DNA of 64,000 nucleotides from Phenylobacterium hankyongense (lineage in GTDB: Bacteria > Pseudomonadota > Alphaproteobacteria > Caulobacterales > Caulobacteraceae): assembly GCF_003254505.1 (NCBI RefSeq), contig NZ_QFYP01000001.1, positions 2,464,001-2,528,000 of the forward strand, given 5' to 3'. Positions 29,210 through 37,388 of this stretch are shown one piece after another. The notes below the pieces were generated by a model. The model ran no database searches, was not told the origin of the DNA, and worked only from the letters and a program-made list of their open reading frames with translations. A program made the position numbers and the translations under genes. The number at the start of each line of letters is the position of its first letter. The stretch's first letter is position 1.

Positions 29210-29401
29210 ATGGCTGCTGAGAAGAAATGGATCGCCGGCGCGACCAAGAAGAAGGGCGCGCTGCACGAGGCGCTGCACGTGCCGAAGGACGAGAAGATCC
29301 CTGCCGCCAAGCTGCACGCCGCGGCGAAGAAGGGCGGCAAGGTCGGCCGCGAAGCGCGCCTGGCCGAGACCCTGAAGGGCCTGAACCACAAGCACGACTA
29401 G
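29210..29401 (+). CDS. Small basic conserved protein
   Basis: A 63-residue Lys-rich protein (MAAEKKWIAGATKKKGALHE at the start, LAETLKGLNHKHD at the end). Short proteins of this type, with a KKWI...KKGALH opening, occur widely in proteobacteria and phage, with no assigned role. The high charge and repeated Lys-Ala pairs suggest binding to nucleic acid or a disordered state. AGGAGA lies five bases before the ATG, within the hairpin described for 29186-29205. Confidence 0.75.
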   Translation: MAAEKKWIAGATKKKGALHEALHVPKDEKIPAAKLHAAAKKGGKVGREARLAETLKGLNHKHD

Positions 29402-29458
29402 CCGCAGGTGACGTGGCGTCAGGATGACGATGCGGGGCGGCGGGCCTATATCCGACCC

Positions 29459-30649
29459 ATGACCCAATCCTCCGATCCCGTCGTCATCGCCGCCTACGCC
29501 CGCACGCCGATGGGCGGCTTCCAGGGCGCGCTGTCCGGCCTGAAGGCCACCGAGCTCGGCGCCGCCGCGGTGAAGGCCGCGGTCGAGCGCTCGGGCGTCG
29601 ACCCTGCGGCCGTCGAGCAGATCCTGATGGGCTGCGTGCTGCCCGCAGGCCTCGGCCAGGCGCCGGCCCGGCAGGCGGCGCTCGGCGCGGGCCTGCCGAA
29701 GTCGGTGCAGGCGACCACGGTCAACAAGATGTGCGGCTCGGGCATGCAGGCCGCGATCCTGGCGCATGACGCCCTGGCCGCCGGCTCCGTGGACGTGGTG
29801 GTCGCCGGCGGCATGGAGAGCATGACCAACGCCCCCTACCTGCTGCAGAAGCACCGCGCCGGGGCCCGCATCGGCCACGACACCACTTATGACAGCATGT
29901 ACCTGGACGGGCTGGAGGACGCCTACGAGCCCGGCCGGCTGATGGGCTCCTTCGCCGAGGAGACCGCCAAGCAGTACCAGTTCACCCGCGAGGCCATGGA
30001 CGAGTACGCCATCGGCTCGCTGAGCAAGGCCCGGGCCGCCGTCGAGAGCGGCGCCTTCGCCCGCGAGATCGTCCCGGTCGAGGTGGTCGGCCGCAAGGGC
30101 TCGGTCACCGTCAGCGACGACGAGCAGCCGCTGAAGGCCGACCCCGCCAAGATCCCGACGCTGAAGCCGGCCTTCGCCAAGGATGGGGCGATCACCGCCG
30201 CCAACGCCAGCTCGATCAGCGACGGCGCCGCCGCCCTGGTGATGACCCGCGAGAGCGTCGCCAAGGCGCTCGGCATGACCATCGTCGCCCGCGTCGCCGC
30301 CCACGCCGCCCACGCCCACGAGCCCGGCCTGTTCACCACCGCGCCGGTCCCCGCCATCCAGAAAGCCCTGAAGCGCGCCGGCTGGAGCGTCGACGACGTC
30401 GACCTGTTCGAGGTCAACGAGGCCTTCGCCGTGGTGGCGATGATCGCCGAGCGCGACCTCGGCCTCGACCGCGCCAGGCTCAACGTCAACGGCGGCGCCT
30501 GCGCGCTCGGCCACCCGATCGGCGCCTCGGGCGCGCGGATCCTCGCCACCCTGTTGAGCGCCCTGCAAGCCCGCGGCGGCCGGCGCGGCGTCGCCAGCCT
30601 CTGCATCGGCGGCGGCGAGGCCACGGCGATGGCGGTGGAGCTGGTTTAG
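29459..30649 (+). CDS. Acetyl-CoA C-acetyltransferase (thiolase)
   Basis: A 396-residue thiolase with the three catalytic residues in place: C92 (NKMCGSGMQAA), H352 (ALGHPIGASGAR) and C382 (SLCIGGGEA). The NEAFA motif is also present. It condenses two acetyl-CoA to acetoacetyl-CoA or works in the reverse, degradative sense. ATG 29459 gives the usual N-terminus (VVIAAYARTPMGGFQG); the in-frame ATG at 29408 lies too far upstream. It is a single gene, followed by a palindromic repeat. Whether it serves polyhydroxybutyrate synthesis, ketone use or amino acid breakdown cannot be told from context. Confidence 0.93.
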   Translation: MTQSSDPVVIAAYARTPMGGFQGALSGLKATELGAAAVKAAVERSGVDPAAVEQILMGCVLPAGLGQAPARQAALGAGLPKSVQATTVNKMCGSGMQAAILAHDALAAGSVDVVVAGGMESMTNAPYLLQKHRAGARIGHDTTYDSMYLDGLEDAYEPGRLMGSFAEETAKQYQFTREAMDEYAIGSLSKARAAVESGAFAREIVPVEVVGRKGSVTVSDDEQPLKADPAKIPTLKPAFAKDGAITAANASSISDGAAALVMTRESVAKALGMTIVARVAAHAAHAHEPGLFTTAPVPAIQKALKRAGWSVDDVDLFEVNEAFAVVAMIAERDLGLDRARLNVNGGACALGHPIGASGARILATLLSALQARGGRRGVASLCIGGGEATAMAVELV

Positions 30650-30657
30650 GGATTCAA

Positions 30658-30770
30658 ATTCCTCCCCCGATGGGGGAGGGGGACTGCGAAGCGGTGGAGG
30701 GGGTCAGCACGGACCTCGGAGGACCCCCTCAGTCGGCTTCGCCGACAGCTCCCCCAGTGGGGGAGCAACT
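30658..30770. repeat. Dispersed palindromic repeat, copy 1
   Basis: A composite of small palindromes: CCTCCCCCGATGGGGGAGG, then GCGAAGCGGTGGAGGGGGTC, then AGTCGGCTTCGCCGAC, then CTCCCCCAGTGGGGGAG. The same order is found at 31082-31195 and in part at 39236-39307. It fills the gap between two genes. It resembles the intergenic REP-like elements common in Caulobacterales and sphingomonads. Confidence 0.85.
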
Positions 30771-30793
30771 CGCCGCTGCGCCAGGAGTGATGA

Positions 30794-31066
30794 ATGAGCG
30801 AGCTTCGCAACGACACCGCCAGCGCCCGGTACGAGATGGACGAGCAGGGCATGACCTCCTGGGCCGACTACCGGCTGGCGGGAGAGCGCCTCTACATCGA
30901 CCATGTGGAGAGCCCGCCGGCCCTGCGCGGCTCCGGGGCGGCGGGACGGCTGATGGCGGCGGTGGCCGCCGACGCGCGGGAACGCGGCCTGAAGATCACG
31001 CCGATCTGCGGCTACGCCGCCGCCTGGCTGCGCCGCAGCCACGAGTTCCGGGATCTGGTGGGGTAG
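30794..31066 (+). CDS. Small GNAT-like N-acetyltransferase (YidJ/Acetyltransf_CG type)
   Basis: A 90-residue protein with the compact GNAT core. MTSWADYRLAG opens the sheet, SPPALRGSGAAGRLMAAVAA forms the acetyl-CoA loop, and LKITPICGYAAAWLRRSHEF is the ending with the usual Cys. It is a paralogue of the gene at 13379-13693. The unit is bracketed by two direct copies of the dispersed repeat. GGAGTGATGA precedes the ATG. The substrate is unknown. Confidence 0.83.
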   Translation: MSELRNDTASARYEMDEQGMTSWADYRLAGERLYIDHVESPPALRGSGAAGRLMAAVAADARERGLKITPICGYAAAWLRRSHEFRDLVG

Positions 31067-31081
31067 GGCAGCGCCCTGAAG

Positions 31082-31195
31082 TTCCTCCCCCTCTGGGGAG
31101 GGGAACCGCGAAGCGGTGGAGGGGGTCAGCGCGCACCTCGGAGCCCCTCAGTCGGCTTCGCCGACAGCTCCCCCGGTGGGGGAGCAACTGTCTGG
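31082..31195. repeat. Dispersed palindromic repeat, copy 2
   Basis: Same elements and order as copy 1 (GCGAAGCGGTGGAGGGGGTC, then AGTCGGCTTCGCCGAC, then CTCCCCCGGTGGGGGAG), in the same orientation, with a few substitutions and small deletions. It follows the small GNAT gene by 15 bases. Confidence 0.85.
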
Positions 31196-31406
31196 CAAAA
31201 GCCCTTAGGCTTATCGAAGCTGGTTAACGCGGGCGGGTTTGAAAACGGATTTTCGACGGCGGCCCTGGCCTCGTCGATCCCCTGCGGCGCCCTTGGGCCG
31301 CGGCTGTGCCGGACTGGCTCTGCGGCCTGTTCCGGACCGGGATAGCGGCGTTCGCACCGGCCGGGTCCGCCATGGCGCAACCCGGCCGAAGTCGACGCTG
31401 TCGCCC
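31196..31406. other. Non-coding stretch, nothing recognised
   Basis: Between repeat copy 2 and the stop of the next gene. Open frames here have no ribosome-binding site, no family motif and an odd residue composition, so none is reported. Confidence 0.5.
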
Positions 31407-31694
31407 TTAGGTGCGGGCGACGATGGCTTCCAGGGTCTGCACCCGGGCTTCGCAATCCTCGACCATCCGACGGGCCAGGTCGCGGACGCCGGGCGGATAG
31501 GCGTCGCCGCCCTCCGAGATCTCGGCCGCGATCTGCTCGACGGCGACAAGCGCCTGATTCAGCGAGCGAATGTGATCCTTGGCCAGGTTCTTGGCTTCCA
31601 GTTGCAGGCGGCGAACCCGCTGCGCAACGGTCTCGATCTTAGGCGCCGAAGTCTTCAGGTCGTTGTCGGCGACAACACTCAGAGACGGTGACAT
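31407..31694 (-). CDS. Hypothetical coiled-coil-like protein
   Basis: A 95-residue soluble protein when read from ATG 31694; an in-frame ATG at 31709 is also possible. Most of it is predicted helical by eye, with a Val/Leu/Arg heptad-like segment (VAQRVRRLQLEAKNLAKDHI) and a second helix (VRDLARRMVEDCEARVQTLE). One Cys is present. It could dimerise as a coiled coil. No domain is recognised. Codon use is like that of the high-GC core, so it lies just outside the AT-rich island that starts upstream of it. Confidence 0.65.
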   Translation of the reverse strand: MSPSLSVVADNDLKTSAPKIETVAQRVRRLQLEAKNLAKDHIRSLNQALVAVEQIAAEISEGGDAYPPGVRDLARRMVEDCEARVQTLEAIVART

Positions 31695-31775
31695 CCGATA
31701 ATACCTCAAATACCCAATCCAGGTCTCGCAAGGTCCGCGGCCCCCGGTGGACCGGCTCCAAAGCCTCGCTCGCCT

Positions 31776-31927
31776 GCTGTCTCGATAAGGACCAGAGACA
31801 GCACAGGTTCCCTGACCGCCGCATGAACGGCGCCAGGACTTTGAAGGTGGGGATTTGCAGCCACACTGTGTAGTTAACCGGAGCCGTAGACGCGGCTAAG
31901 ATGGCAATTCGGGCTGCGAGATTTTTT
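31776..31927 (+). ncRNA. Candidate structured RNA upstream of avcD (AvcI-like position)
   Basis: The non-coding gap 31695-32038 holds an ordered set of potential hairpins on the plus strand. GCTGTCTC (31776-31783) pairs perfectly with GAGACAGC (31795-31802). A GCCG/CGGC hairpin lies near 31820-31835. Last, CGCGGC (31891-31896) pairs with GCTGCG (31913-31918) with one wobble, followed at once by AGATTTTTT (T-run 31922-31927), as in an intrinsic terminator. Known avcD toxin genes are preceded by an antitoxin small RNA, AvcI. The position and terminator fit such an RNA. No promoter was identified with confidence, and the 5' end is a guess. Confidence 0.33.
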
Positions 31928-32038
31928 GAGGGCGGCGGGAGCGGGGCTATCCGAGAGCCTCATCCGTGAGTTGAACTAGCCCAGACGTCCGTCTAGGTTT
32001 GTTGAAAATATGCGTCGCTGCGTGTCCGGGGGGAACGT

Positions 32039-33676
32039 TTGGCCAGTCAGAAACCAACGCCCGTTGCCGCAAACGATGCGCAGGCGATTGATCTTTCGCC
32101 ACTCTCGCAAGAACTCGTAATTGGCTTAGTCGGTTATGCGGGCGCTGGGTGCTCCACGGCCGCACGACGGCTTGATGTTTTTCTAAGCAACTTGGATTAC
32201 GATGTTCATATAATAAAATTGAGTAAGCTTATTAGCGCGCAGAGGTCAGATGTGACGCTGCCGGTAGCAGTTCCTGGGAAAAATGAAGGGCAATTGAAGC
32301 TTGATCGAGCGATTGCCCTTCAGGACCTTGGTGATGAGCTCAGGCAAAGGTTTAACGCCAACGCCGTGGCGTCGCTCGCAATCCGAGAAATTCGCGCGAT
32401 CAGAGGTGTGGGGGATGTTGGTCGAAAAAAAACGGCGTTCATATTGGAATCTCTTAAGCATCATGAAGAGGTAGATCTCCTACGCAAAGTCTACGACCTT
32501 ACGTTCCGCCTGATTGCGGTACACTGCGAGCGTGAGAAGCGGGAAGCGCGATTGATTGGTACCGCTACTTCAACCGCAAAATATCGCGGCGTGCCCAGGG
32601 CCGACGTTCAGAAATTCATGGATAGGGATGAGAAGGACGCCTCGGTCTCCTTCGGGCAAGAAGTCCGGGATGCGTTTTATATTGCAGATTATTTCTTAGA
32701 TAACTCAACCAATTCGCATGACGGAGCCAACCTGAGTGATGATCTCGAGCGGTTTGTTGCGTTGATCCTTGGTGAGGGCTTGGTCCGACCGACCAAGTCA
32801 GAGCGAGCAATGCATCATGCGCATGCCGCCGCGCTGCAATCGGCGTGTTTGTCGCGCCAGGTCGGCGCGGTGCTCGCCTCGGGTGAGGGGGAGATTTTGG
32901 CGACCGGCACGAACGATGTCCCCCGCTTTGGTGGCGGCGTTTACCAGGAAGGTGGCGAGCCAGACCACCGGTGCCACGTCTGGGAATGGGGGGAGGGTGA
33001 GCTTACATTTGTGGGCTGCCACAATGATCGCAAGAAGAAGGCTCTCCGAGCCGAGATCGGTAGCTGGCTTGCCGAGAACATCGCCTCGCAGATGGCCACC
33101 CTCGCTCATCCCATCCAGTCTGGCGAATTTGACGCAGCCGCATCTGCGAGAAGTGCCGCAGAGAAAGCAATAAGAGACTATCTTGCTGCTCCTCCGATAT
33201 CGTTTGATAAGATTCCGGGTATTAAGGATCTTATAGAGTATTCAAGAGCCATTCACGCGGAAATGGATGCTGTTCTTGCCGCGAGTAGAGCTGGGATTTC
33301 CCCGGTCGGAACGGTGCTGTATTGTACTACGTACCCCTGTCACAACTGCGCGCGTCACCTCGTTACTGCTGGTGTGGAGAAGGTATATTTTATCGAACCG
33401 TACGTGAAGAGCTTGGCGACGGAATTGCATTCCGACGCTATTACGGCCGAGGATGAGGGTCAGGATAGGCCGACAAAGATGGCGATCTTGCCCTTCACGG
33501 GGGTGGGCCCCCGGATGTATGATGATTTGTTCGTCAAGCGTGGCCCCTTGAAGGGGGCTGGCGGCGTTTATGATCCGCCAAAAGCAAGCGTACCTGCATT
33601 CGCCGTGCGACTGAAGGAGTTGGCTGGGGTCGAGGAGGCGGCGGCGTCTCTGGTTCCTGAGGTTTCCGGTGGTTGA
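32039..33676 (+). CDS. avcD: Anti-phage dCTP deaminase, AvcD type (P-loop NTPase plus deaminase)
   Basis: A 545-residue two-domain protein. Residues about 25-240 form a P-loop NTPase-like domain beginning IGLVGYAGAGCSTAARRL. The Walker A Lys is replaced by Cys (C38), a notable deviation. Residues about 255-500 form a zinc cytidine/deoxycytidylate deaminase: H406-A-E408 (HAEMDAVLAASRAG) and P433-C434-H-N-C437. Proteins with this architecture deplete dCTP pools during infection and block phage replication. The start is TTG at 32039, just after GGGGGGAACG; no upstream alternative exists. The base composition is visibly more AT-rich than the surroundings, which points to acquisition. It overlaps the next gene by eight bases. 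Confidence 0.9.
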   Translation: MASQKPTPVAANDAQAIDLSPLSQELVIGLVGYAGAGCSTAARRLDVFLSNLDYDVHIIKLSKLISAQRSDVTLPVAVPGKNEGQLKLDRAIALQDLGDELRQRFNANAVASLAIREIRAIRGVGDVGRKKTAFILESLKHHEEVDLLRKVYDLTFRLIAVHCEREKREARLIGTATSTAKYRGVPRADVQKFMDRDEKDASVSFGQEVRDAFYIADYFLDNSTNSHDGANLSDDLERFVALILGEGLVRPTKSERAMHHAHAAALQSACLSRQVGAVLASGEGEILATGTNDVPRFGGGVYQEGGEPDHRCHVWEWGEGELTFVGCHNDRKKKALRAEIGSWLAENIASQMATLAHPIQSGEFDAAASARSAAEKAIRDYLAAPPISFDKIPGIKDLIEYSRAIHAEMDAVLAASRAGISPVGTVLYCTTYPCHNCARHLVTAGVEKVYFIEPYVKSLATELHSDAITAEDEGQDRPTKMAILPFTGVGPRMYDDLFVKRGPLKGAGGVYDPPKASVPAFAVRLKELAGVEEAAASLVPEVSGG

Positions 33677-34163
33677 TGTATTAGCGTTTCGCTCGTCTTC
33701 TGTAGGCGGAGCTCACATGCCGGAGCGGCAATCCGACCTCTTTAACGCGTTGTCCCACGGTCCTGTGCTCGCGTTCATGGACGTGGCGCGGGTTGGCCAG
33801 GATTCTTTTCTAGACATATTGGCGAGAAACGCGGTTGGTCGAGTAGTCGACCTGCGGTCAAGTCCGGTTTTCAGGCGGCCGAGATTTGAACACAAGAAGA
33901 TAATGTCCTACTTTTCTAAATACCAAATATCATACTTAGAATTGTCTTTGCGGATATCGGTCTTGGGTTCCGAAACTAAAGCGTTCGAGGGAATAGCGTC
34001 CGAATGTATTGGAGAGGGTCGAAGCGGGGTAACGCTATTCCTCTTCGATGAGTTGGCAGAGCAGAATGATCGACCGGTGTTGATGAGAAAATTTCTGAAA
34101 TCTCATGCAGCGCGAGTAATCGAAATGAATTGCAGGGCCCTGCCAGGCTATAAGACGGGCTGA
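33669..34163 (+). CDS. DUF488-like protein coupled to avcD
   Basis: A 164-residue protein from GTG 33669, or 148 residues from ATG 33717. The core VGRVVDLRSSPVFRRPRFEH, followed by KIMSYFSKYQISYLEL, matches the start of DUF488 proteins (VDVRSxPxSRxPxF...L...GIxYxHL). The later GVTLFLFDELAEQNDRPVLM corresponds to their third conserved block, but the usual Cys-x-x-x-x-x-C-H segment is not kept. It overlaps avcD by eight bases, so the two are translationally linked. It shares the same AT-rich composition, so both arrived together. DUF488 function is unknown; a role as modulator, sensor or second effector of the dCTP deaminase is inference. Confidence 0.7.
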   Translation: MVDVLAFRSSSVGGAHMPERQSDLFNALSHGPVLAFMDVARVGQDSFLDILARNAVGRVVDLRSSPVFRRPRFEHKKIMSYFSKYQISYLELSLRISVLGSETKAFEGIASECIGEGRSGVTLFLFDELAEQNDRPVLMRKFLKSHAARVIEMNCRALPGYKTG

Positions 34164-34164
34164 C

Positions 34165-34186
34165 GGCCACGGGCTAGCCCGTGGCC
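34165..34186. terminator. Perfect palindrome between the defence genes and uvrB
   Basis: A 22-base perfect palindrome: arm GGCCACGGGCT followed directly by its reverse complement. It begins two bases after the stop of the DUF488-like gene and lies 20 bases from the uvrB stop. Probably a bidirectional terminator; no T-run follows on either side. Confidence 0.55.
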
Positions 34187-34206
34187 CCCTCTGATGCCGG
34201 GGCCAC

Positions 34207-36459
34207 CTACCGCTTCCCCTTCCGGAACCGCTCCGCCGCCTCGGCGCGCGCCTCGGACTTCACCCGCTTCACCGCCTCGCGGTCCACGGCCTCGCCCGGC
34301 GCGGTCATGGCGTCGTTGGCGAATTCGAGGTCGAGGAGCTTCAGGCGCTTGATCTCGTCGCGCAGGCGGGCGGCGGTCTCGAACTCCAGGTTGGAGGCGG
34401 CCTCGCGCATCTTGCTTTCCAGATCGCGCAGGGTGGCCTTGAAGTTGTCGCCCAGGAACGGCTTGGCGCCGTCCTCCGCCACCCCGACCGGGACGGTGAC
34501 GCGGTCCTTCTCGTAGGGGCTCGCCAGGATGTCCTTGATCGAGGACTTGATGCTGGCCGGGGTGATGCCGTGGGCGGCGTTGTACTCTTCCTGCTTCTCG
34601 CGCCGCCGTTTGGTCTCGGAGATGGCGCGCTCCATCGAGCCGGTGACGCGGTCGGCGTAGAGGATCACCCGGCCGTCGATGTTCCGCGCCGCCCGGCCGA
34701 TGGTCTGGATCAGCGAGGTCTCCGAGCGCAGGAAGCCCTCCTTGTCGGCGTCGAGGATGGCCACCAGGCCGCACTCGGGGATGTCGAGGCCCTCGCGCAG
34801 CAGGTTGATGCCCACCAGGGCGTCGAAGGCGCCAAGCCGCAGGTCGCGGATGATCTCGATGCGCTCCATGGTGTCGACGTCGGAGTGCATGTAGCGGACC
34901 CGAAGGCCCTGCTCGTGCATGTACTCGGTGAGGTCCTCGGCCATCTTCTTGGTGAGTACGGTGATCAGGCTGCGGTAGCCCTGGGCCGCCACCTGCCGCA
35001 CCTGGTCGATGACGTCGTCCACCTGGCTGAAGCCGTCGCTGGAGACCGGCTTGATCTCCACCGGCGGGTCGATCAGGCCGGTGGGGCGGATCACCTGCTC
35101 GGTGAAGACCCCGCCGGTGCGCTCCATCTCCCACGGGCCGGGAGTGGCCGACACGTGCACCGTATCGGGACGCATGGCGTCCCACTCCTCGAACTTCATC
35201 GGCCGGTTGTCCATCGCCGAGGGCAGGCGGAAGCCGTACTCGGCCAGGGTGAACTTGCGCCGGTAGTCGCCGCGGTACATGCCGCCGATCTGCGGCACCG
35301 TCTGGTGGCTCTCGTCGACGAACAGCAGGGCGTTCTCGGGGATGTATTCGAAGAAGGTCGGCGGCGGCTCGCCGGGCCGGCGGCCGGTCAGGTAGCGGGA
35401 GTAGTTCTCGATCCCGGCGCAGGAGCCGGTGGCGTCGATCATCTCCAGGTCGAAGGTCGTGCGCTGCTCCAGCCGCTGGGCCTCCAGCAGCTTGCCGTTG
35501 GCCACCAGCCAGTCGAGCCGCTCCTTGAGCTCGGCCTTGATGCCGTTGATCGCCTGCCGCAGCGTCGGGCGTGGCGTCACATAGTGGCTGTTGGCGTAGA
35601 CCTTGATGCCCTTGAGGTCGCCGGTCTTCCTGCCGGTGAGGGGGTCGAACTCGCTGATGGTCTCGATCTCGTCGCCGAACAGGGAGATGCGCCAGGCGCG
35701 GTCCTCGTAGTGGGCGGGGAAGATCTCGATGGTGTCGCCGCGGCGGCGGAAGGTCCCGCGCTCGAAGGCCTGGTCGTTGCGCTTGTACTGGAGGGCCACG
35801 AGGTCCCCCATCAGCTTCTTCTCGTCGATCCGCTGCCCCGGCTCCAGGGTGAAGGTCATGGCCGTGTAGGTCTCGACCGAGCCGATGCCGTAGATGCAGG
35901 ACACGCTCGCCACCACGATCACGTCGTCGCGCTCGAGGATCGCGCGGGTGGCCGAGTGGCGCATCCGGTCGATCTGCTCGTTAATCGAGGAGTCCTTCTC
36001 GATGTAGGTGTCGGTCCGCGGCACGTAGGCCTCGGGCTGGTAGTAGTCGTAGTAGGAGACGAAGAACTCGACTGCGTTCTCCGGGAAGAAGCTCTTGAAC
36101 TCGGAATAGAGCTGGGCGGCCAGCGTCTTGTTGGGGGCCAGGATCAGCGCCGGGCGCTGGGTCTGCTCGATCACCTTGGCCATGGTGAAGGTCTTGCCGG
36201 AGCCGGTGACGCCGAGCAGCACCTGGTCGTGCTCGGAGCCTTCCAGCCCGGCCACCAGCTCGGGGATGGCGGTCAGCTGGTCGCCGGCCGGCTGGTAGTC
36301 GCTGACCAGCTTGAACTTCTGCCCGCCCTCGGACTTCGCCGGCCGCGACGGCCGGTGCGGCTTCCACAGCAGCGGCATGGTGTTTTCGTCGTAGTCGAAC
36401 GTCGCCGACATGTCGGACACGCCGGATTGCGTGGGGGTGCTGGCGGGGGAACGGGGCAT
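34207..36459 (-). CDS. uvrB: Excinuclease ABC subunit UvrB
   Basis: A 750-residue UvrB with Walker [13 protein letters not shown], the beta-hairpin [12 protein letters not shown] that inserts between DNA strands, and the helicase motifs ([12 protein letters not shown], then [19 protein letters not shown]). A C-terminal UVR motif ([20 protein letters not shown], then RDEI) contacts UvrC. It verifies damage in nucleotide excision repair. The N-terminus is extended by about 70 residues with a linker; ATG 36459 is used, but ATG 36411 is also possible. The C-terminal tail is rich in Arg, Lys and Glu. It is a single gene, convergent with the AT-rich defence island. Confidence 0.97.
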   Translation of the reverse strand: MPRSPASTPTQSGVSDMSATFDYDENTMPLLWKPHRPSRPAKSEGGQKFKLVSDYQPAGDQLTAIPELVAGLEGSEHDQVLLGVTGSGKTFTMAKVIEQTQRPALILAPNKTLAAQLYSEFKSFFPENAVEFFVSYYDYYQPEAYVPRTDTYIEKDSSINEQIDRMRHSATRAILERDDVIVVASVSCIYGIGSVETYTAMTFTLEPGQRIDEKKLMGDLVALQYKRNDQAFERGTFRRRGDTIEIFPAHYEDRAWRISLFGDEIETISEFDPLTGRKTGDLKGIKVYANSHYVTPRPTLRQAINGIKAELKERLDWLVANGKLLEAQRLEQRTTFDLEMIDATGSCAGIENYSRYLTGRRPGEPPPTFFEYIPENALLFVDESHQTVPQIGGMYRGDYRRKFTLAEYGFRLPSAMDNRPMKFEEWDAMRPDTVHVSATPGPWEMERTGGVFTEQVIRPTGLIDPPVEIKPVSSDGFSQVDDVIDQVRQVAAQGYRSLITVLTKKMAEDLTEYMHEQGLRVRYMHSDVDTMERIEIIRDLRLGAFDALVGINLLREGLDIPECGLVAILDADKEGFLRSETSLIQTIGRAARNIDGRVILYADRVTGSMERAISETKRRREKQEEYNAAHGITPASIKSSIKDILASPYEKDRVTVPVGVAEDGAKPFLGDNFKATLRDLESKMREAASNLEFETAARLRDEIKRLKLLDLEFANDAMTAPGEAVDREAVKRVKSEARAEAAERFRKGKR

Positions 36460-36571
36460 GAACGGCAAGGTAGGAGCGCCGGGGCGGGAAAGCTACCCCG
36501 CCGCGGCGCCCTGCTGACGGCAGGCTGGCAGCAGGCTATCAAGCCGGCGCTCATGCCGGGCGGAGTTCGCG

Positions 36572-36967
36572 ATGGTCCAGTCCAACCACCCCCACGCCGA
36601 GGCCATCGAGGCCGCCCAGCAGGTCCTGGACGACTTCATGACCGCCTTCAACGCCCGCGACGTGAAGGCCTGGGACGCGACCTTCAACTTCCCCTCGGTG
36701 CGGCTGGCGTCCGGCAAGATGGTCATCATCCGGCCCGGCGACCACAAGGCCGAGATGTTCGGCCGCGGCCCGCTGGCCGAATGGGACCACTCCGCCTGGG
36801 CCCGCCGCGCGGTGGTCCACGCCGGCGACGACAAGGTCCACCTCGACACCCGCTTCACCCGCTATCGCGCCGACGGGTCGGTGATCGGCGGATTCGACTC
36901 GATCTACGTCATCACCTGTGAAGGCGGCCACTGGGGCGTGAAGATCCGCTCCAGCTACGCGCCGTAG
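36572..36967 (+). CDS. NTF2-like (SnoaL-type) fold protein
   Basis: A 131-residue protein with a SnoaL-like alpha plus beta cone fold. The first helix is AAQQVLDDFMTAFNARDVKA, followed by WDATFNFPSVRLASGKM; near the end come VHLDTRFTRYRADGS and WGVKIRSSYAP. Proteins of this fold act as small enzymes, as ketosteroid-isomerase-like binders or with no known role. No catalytic dyad can be picked with confidence. It is divergent from uvrB and followed by a long inverted repeat. Confidence 0.78.
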   Translation: MVQSNHPHAEAIEAAQQVLDDFMTAFNARDVKAWDATFNFPSVRLASGKMVIIRPGDHKAEMFGRGPLAEWDHSAWARRAVVHAGDDKVHLDTRFTRYRADGSVIGGFDSIYVITCEGGHWGVKIRSSYAP

Positions 36968-36979
36968 TGGTCAAAAATC

Positions 36980-37100
36980 CGCTCTTCCCGGCGAAGGCCG
37001 GGACCCAGACCGGAGCGCGATGGCGGATGGCTTGACGCGGAGTCCGTGGAGAGCAGGTCTGAGCCCGCCATCTGGGTCCCGGCCTTCGCCGGGAAGAGCG
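36980..37100. repeat. Long inverted repeat (30-base perfect arms)
   Basis: The arm at 36980-37009 (CGCTCTTCCCGGCGAAGGCC, then GGGACCCAGA) is an exact reverse complement of 37071-37100, with 61 bases between. The arms contain the smaller palindrome CCCGGCGAAGGCCGGG. The unit fills the gap between two genes and could fold into a large cruciform or RNA hairpin. It resembles a REP/BIME-type or miniature mobile element. Confidence 0.85.
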
Positions 37101-37109
37101 GGGTAGGAG

Positions 37110-37388
37110 CTAGAGCGCCAGCAGGTTGATGAGGTTGTTCGACAGGTCGCGCCAGTCGGGGTTCTGCGCCTCGATCATTCGAAGCTTCCAGGCTCTGCGC
37201 CATTCCTTGATCCGGCGTTCCCTGCGGAAGGCAGCCTCTCGCGACTCGTGCGTCTCGAACCAGACCAGCATGTGGACGCCGTAGCGTCCGCAGAAGCTCG
37301 TCTTGTCATGGGTCTTGTGCTGGTGGACCCGCGTCGCGAGATCGTCTGTCGAGCCCGCGTAGAGGGTCCCGTTGCGCCGACTCGCCAT
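37110..37388 (-). CDS. GIY-YIG nuclease-family protein, apparent N-terminal defect
   Basis: Read from ATG 37388 this is 92 residues: MASRRNGTLYAGSTDDLATR, then KTSFCGRYGVHMLVWFETHESREAAFRRERRIKEWRRAWK. The downstream motifs are those of the small UPF0213/GIY-YIG family. However, the first strand of the domain, which normally contains the Y-x-Y of the motif, is encoded just upstream in the same frame (FYTYL) with no ATG, GTG or TTG before it in that frame nearby. Either a CTG start is used or the gene has lost its start codon. The family acts as structure-specific or unknown nucleases; this copy may be inactive. Confidence 0.75.
   Translation of the reverse strand: MASRRNGTLYAGSTDDLATRVHQHKTHDKTSFCGRYGVHMLVWFETHESREAAFRRERRIKEWRRAWKLRMIEAQNPDWRDLSNNLINLLAL

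Noticed and set aside
31196..31691. Open frames of 112-150 codons between repeat copy 2 and the 31407-31694 gene
   Set aside because: They overlap the better-supported gene, lack ribosome-binding sites, and are rich in Arg/Pro as expected by chance at this GC content.
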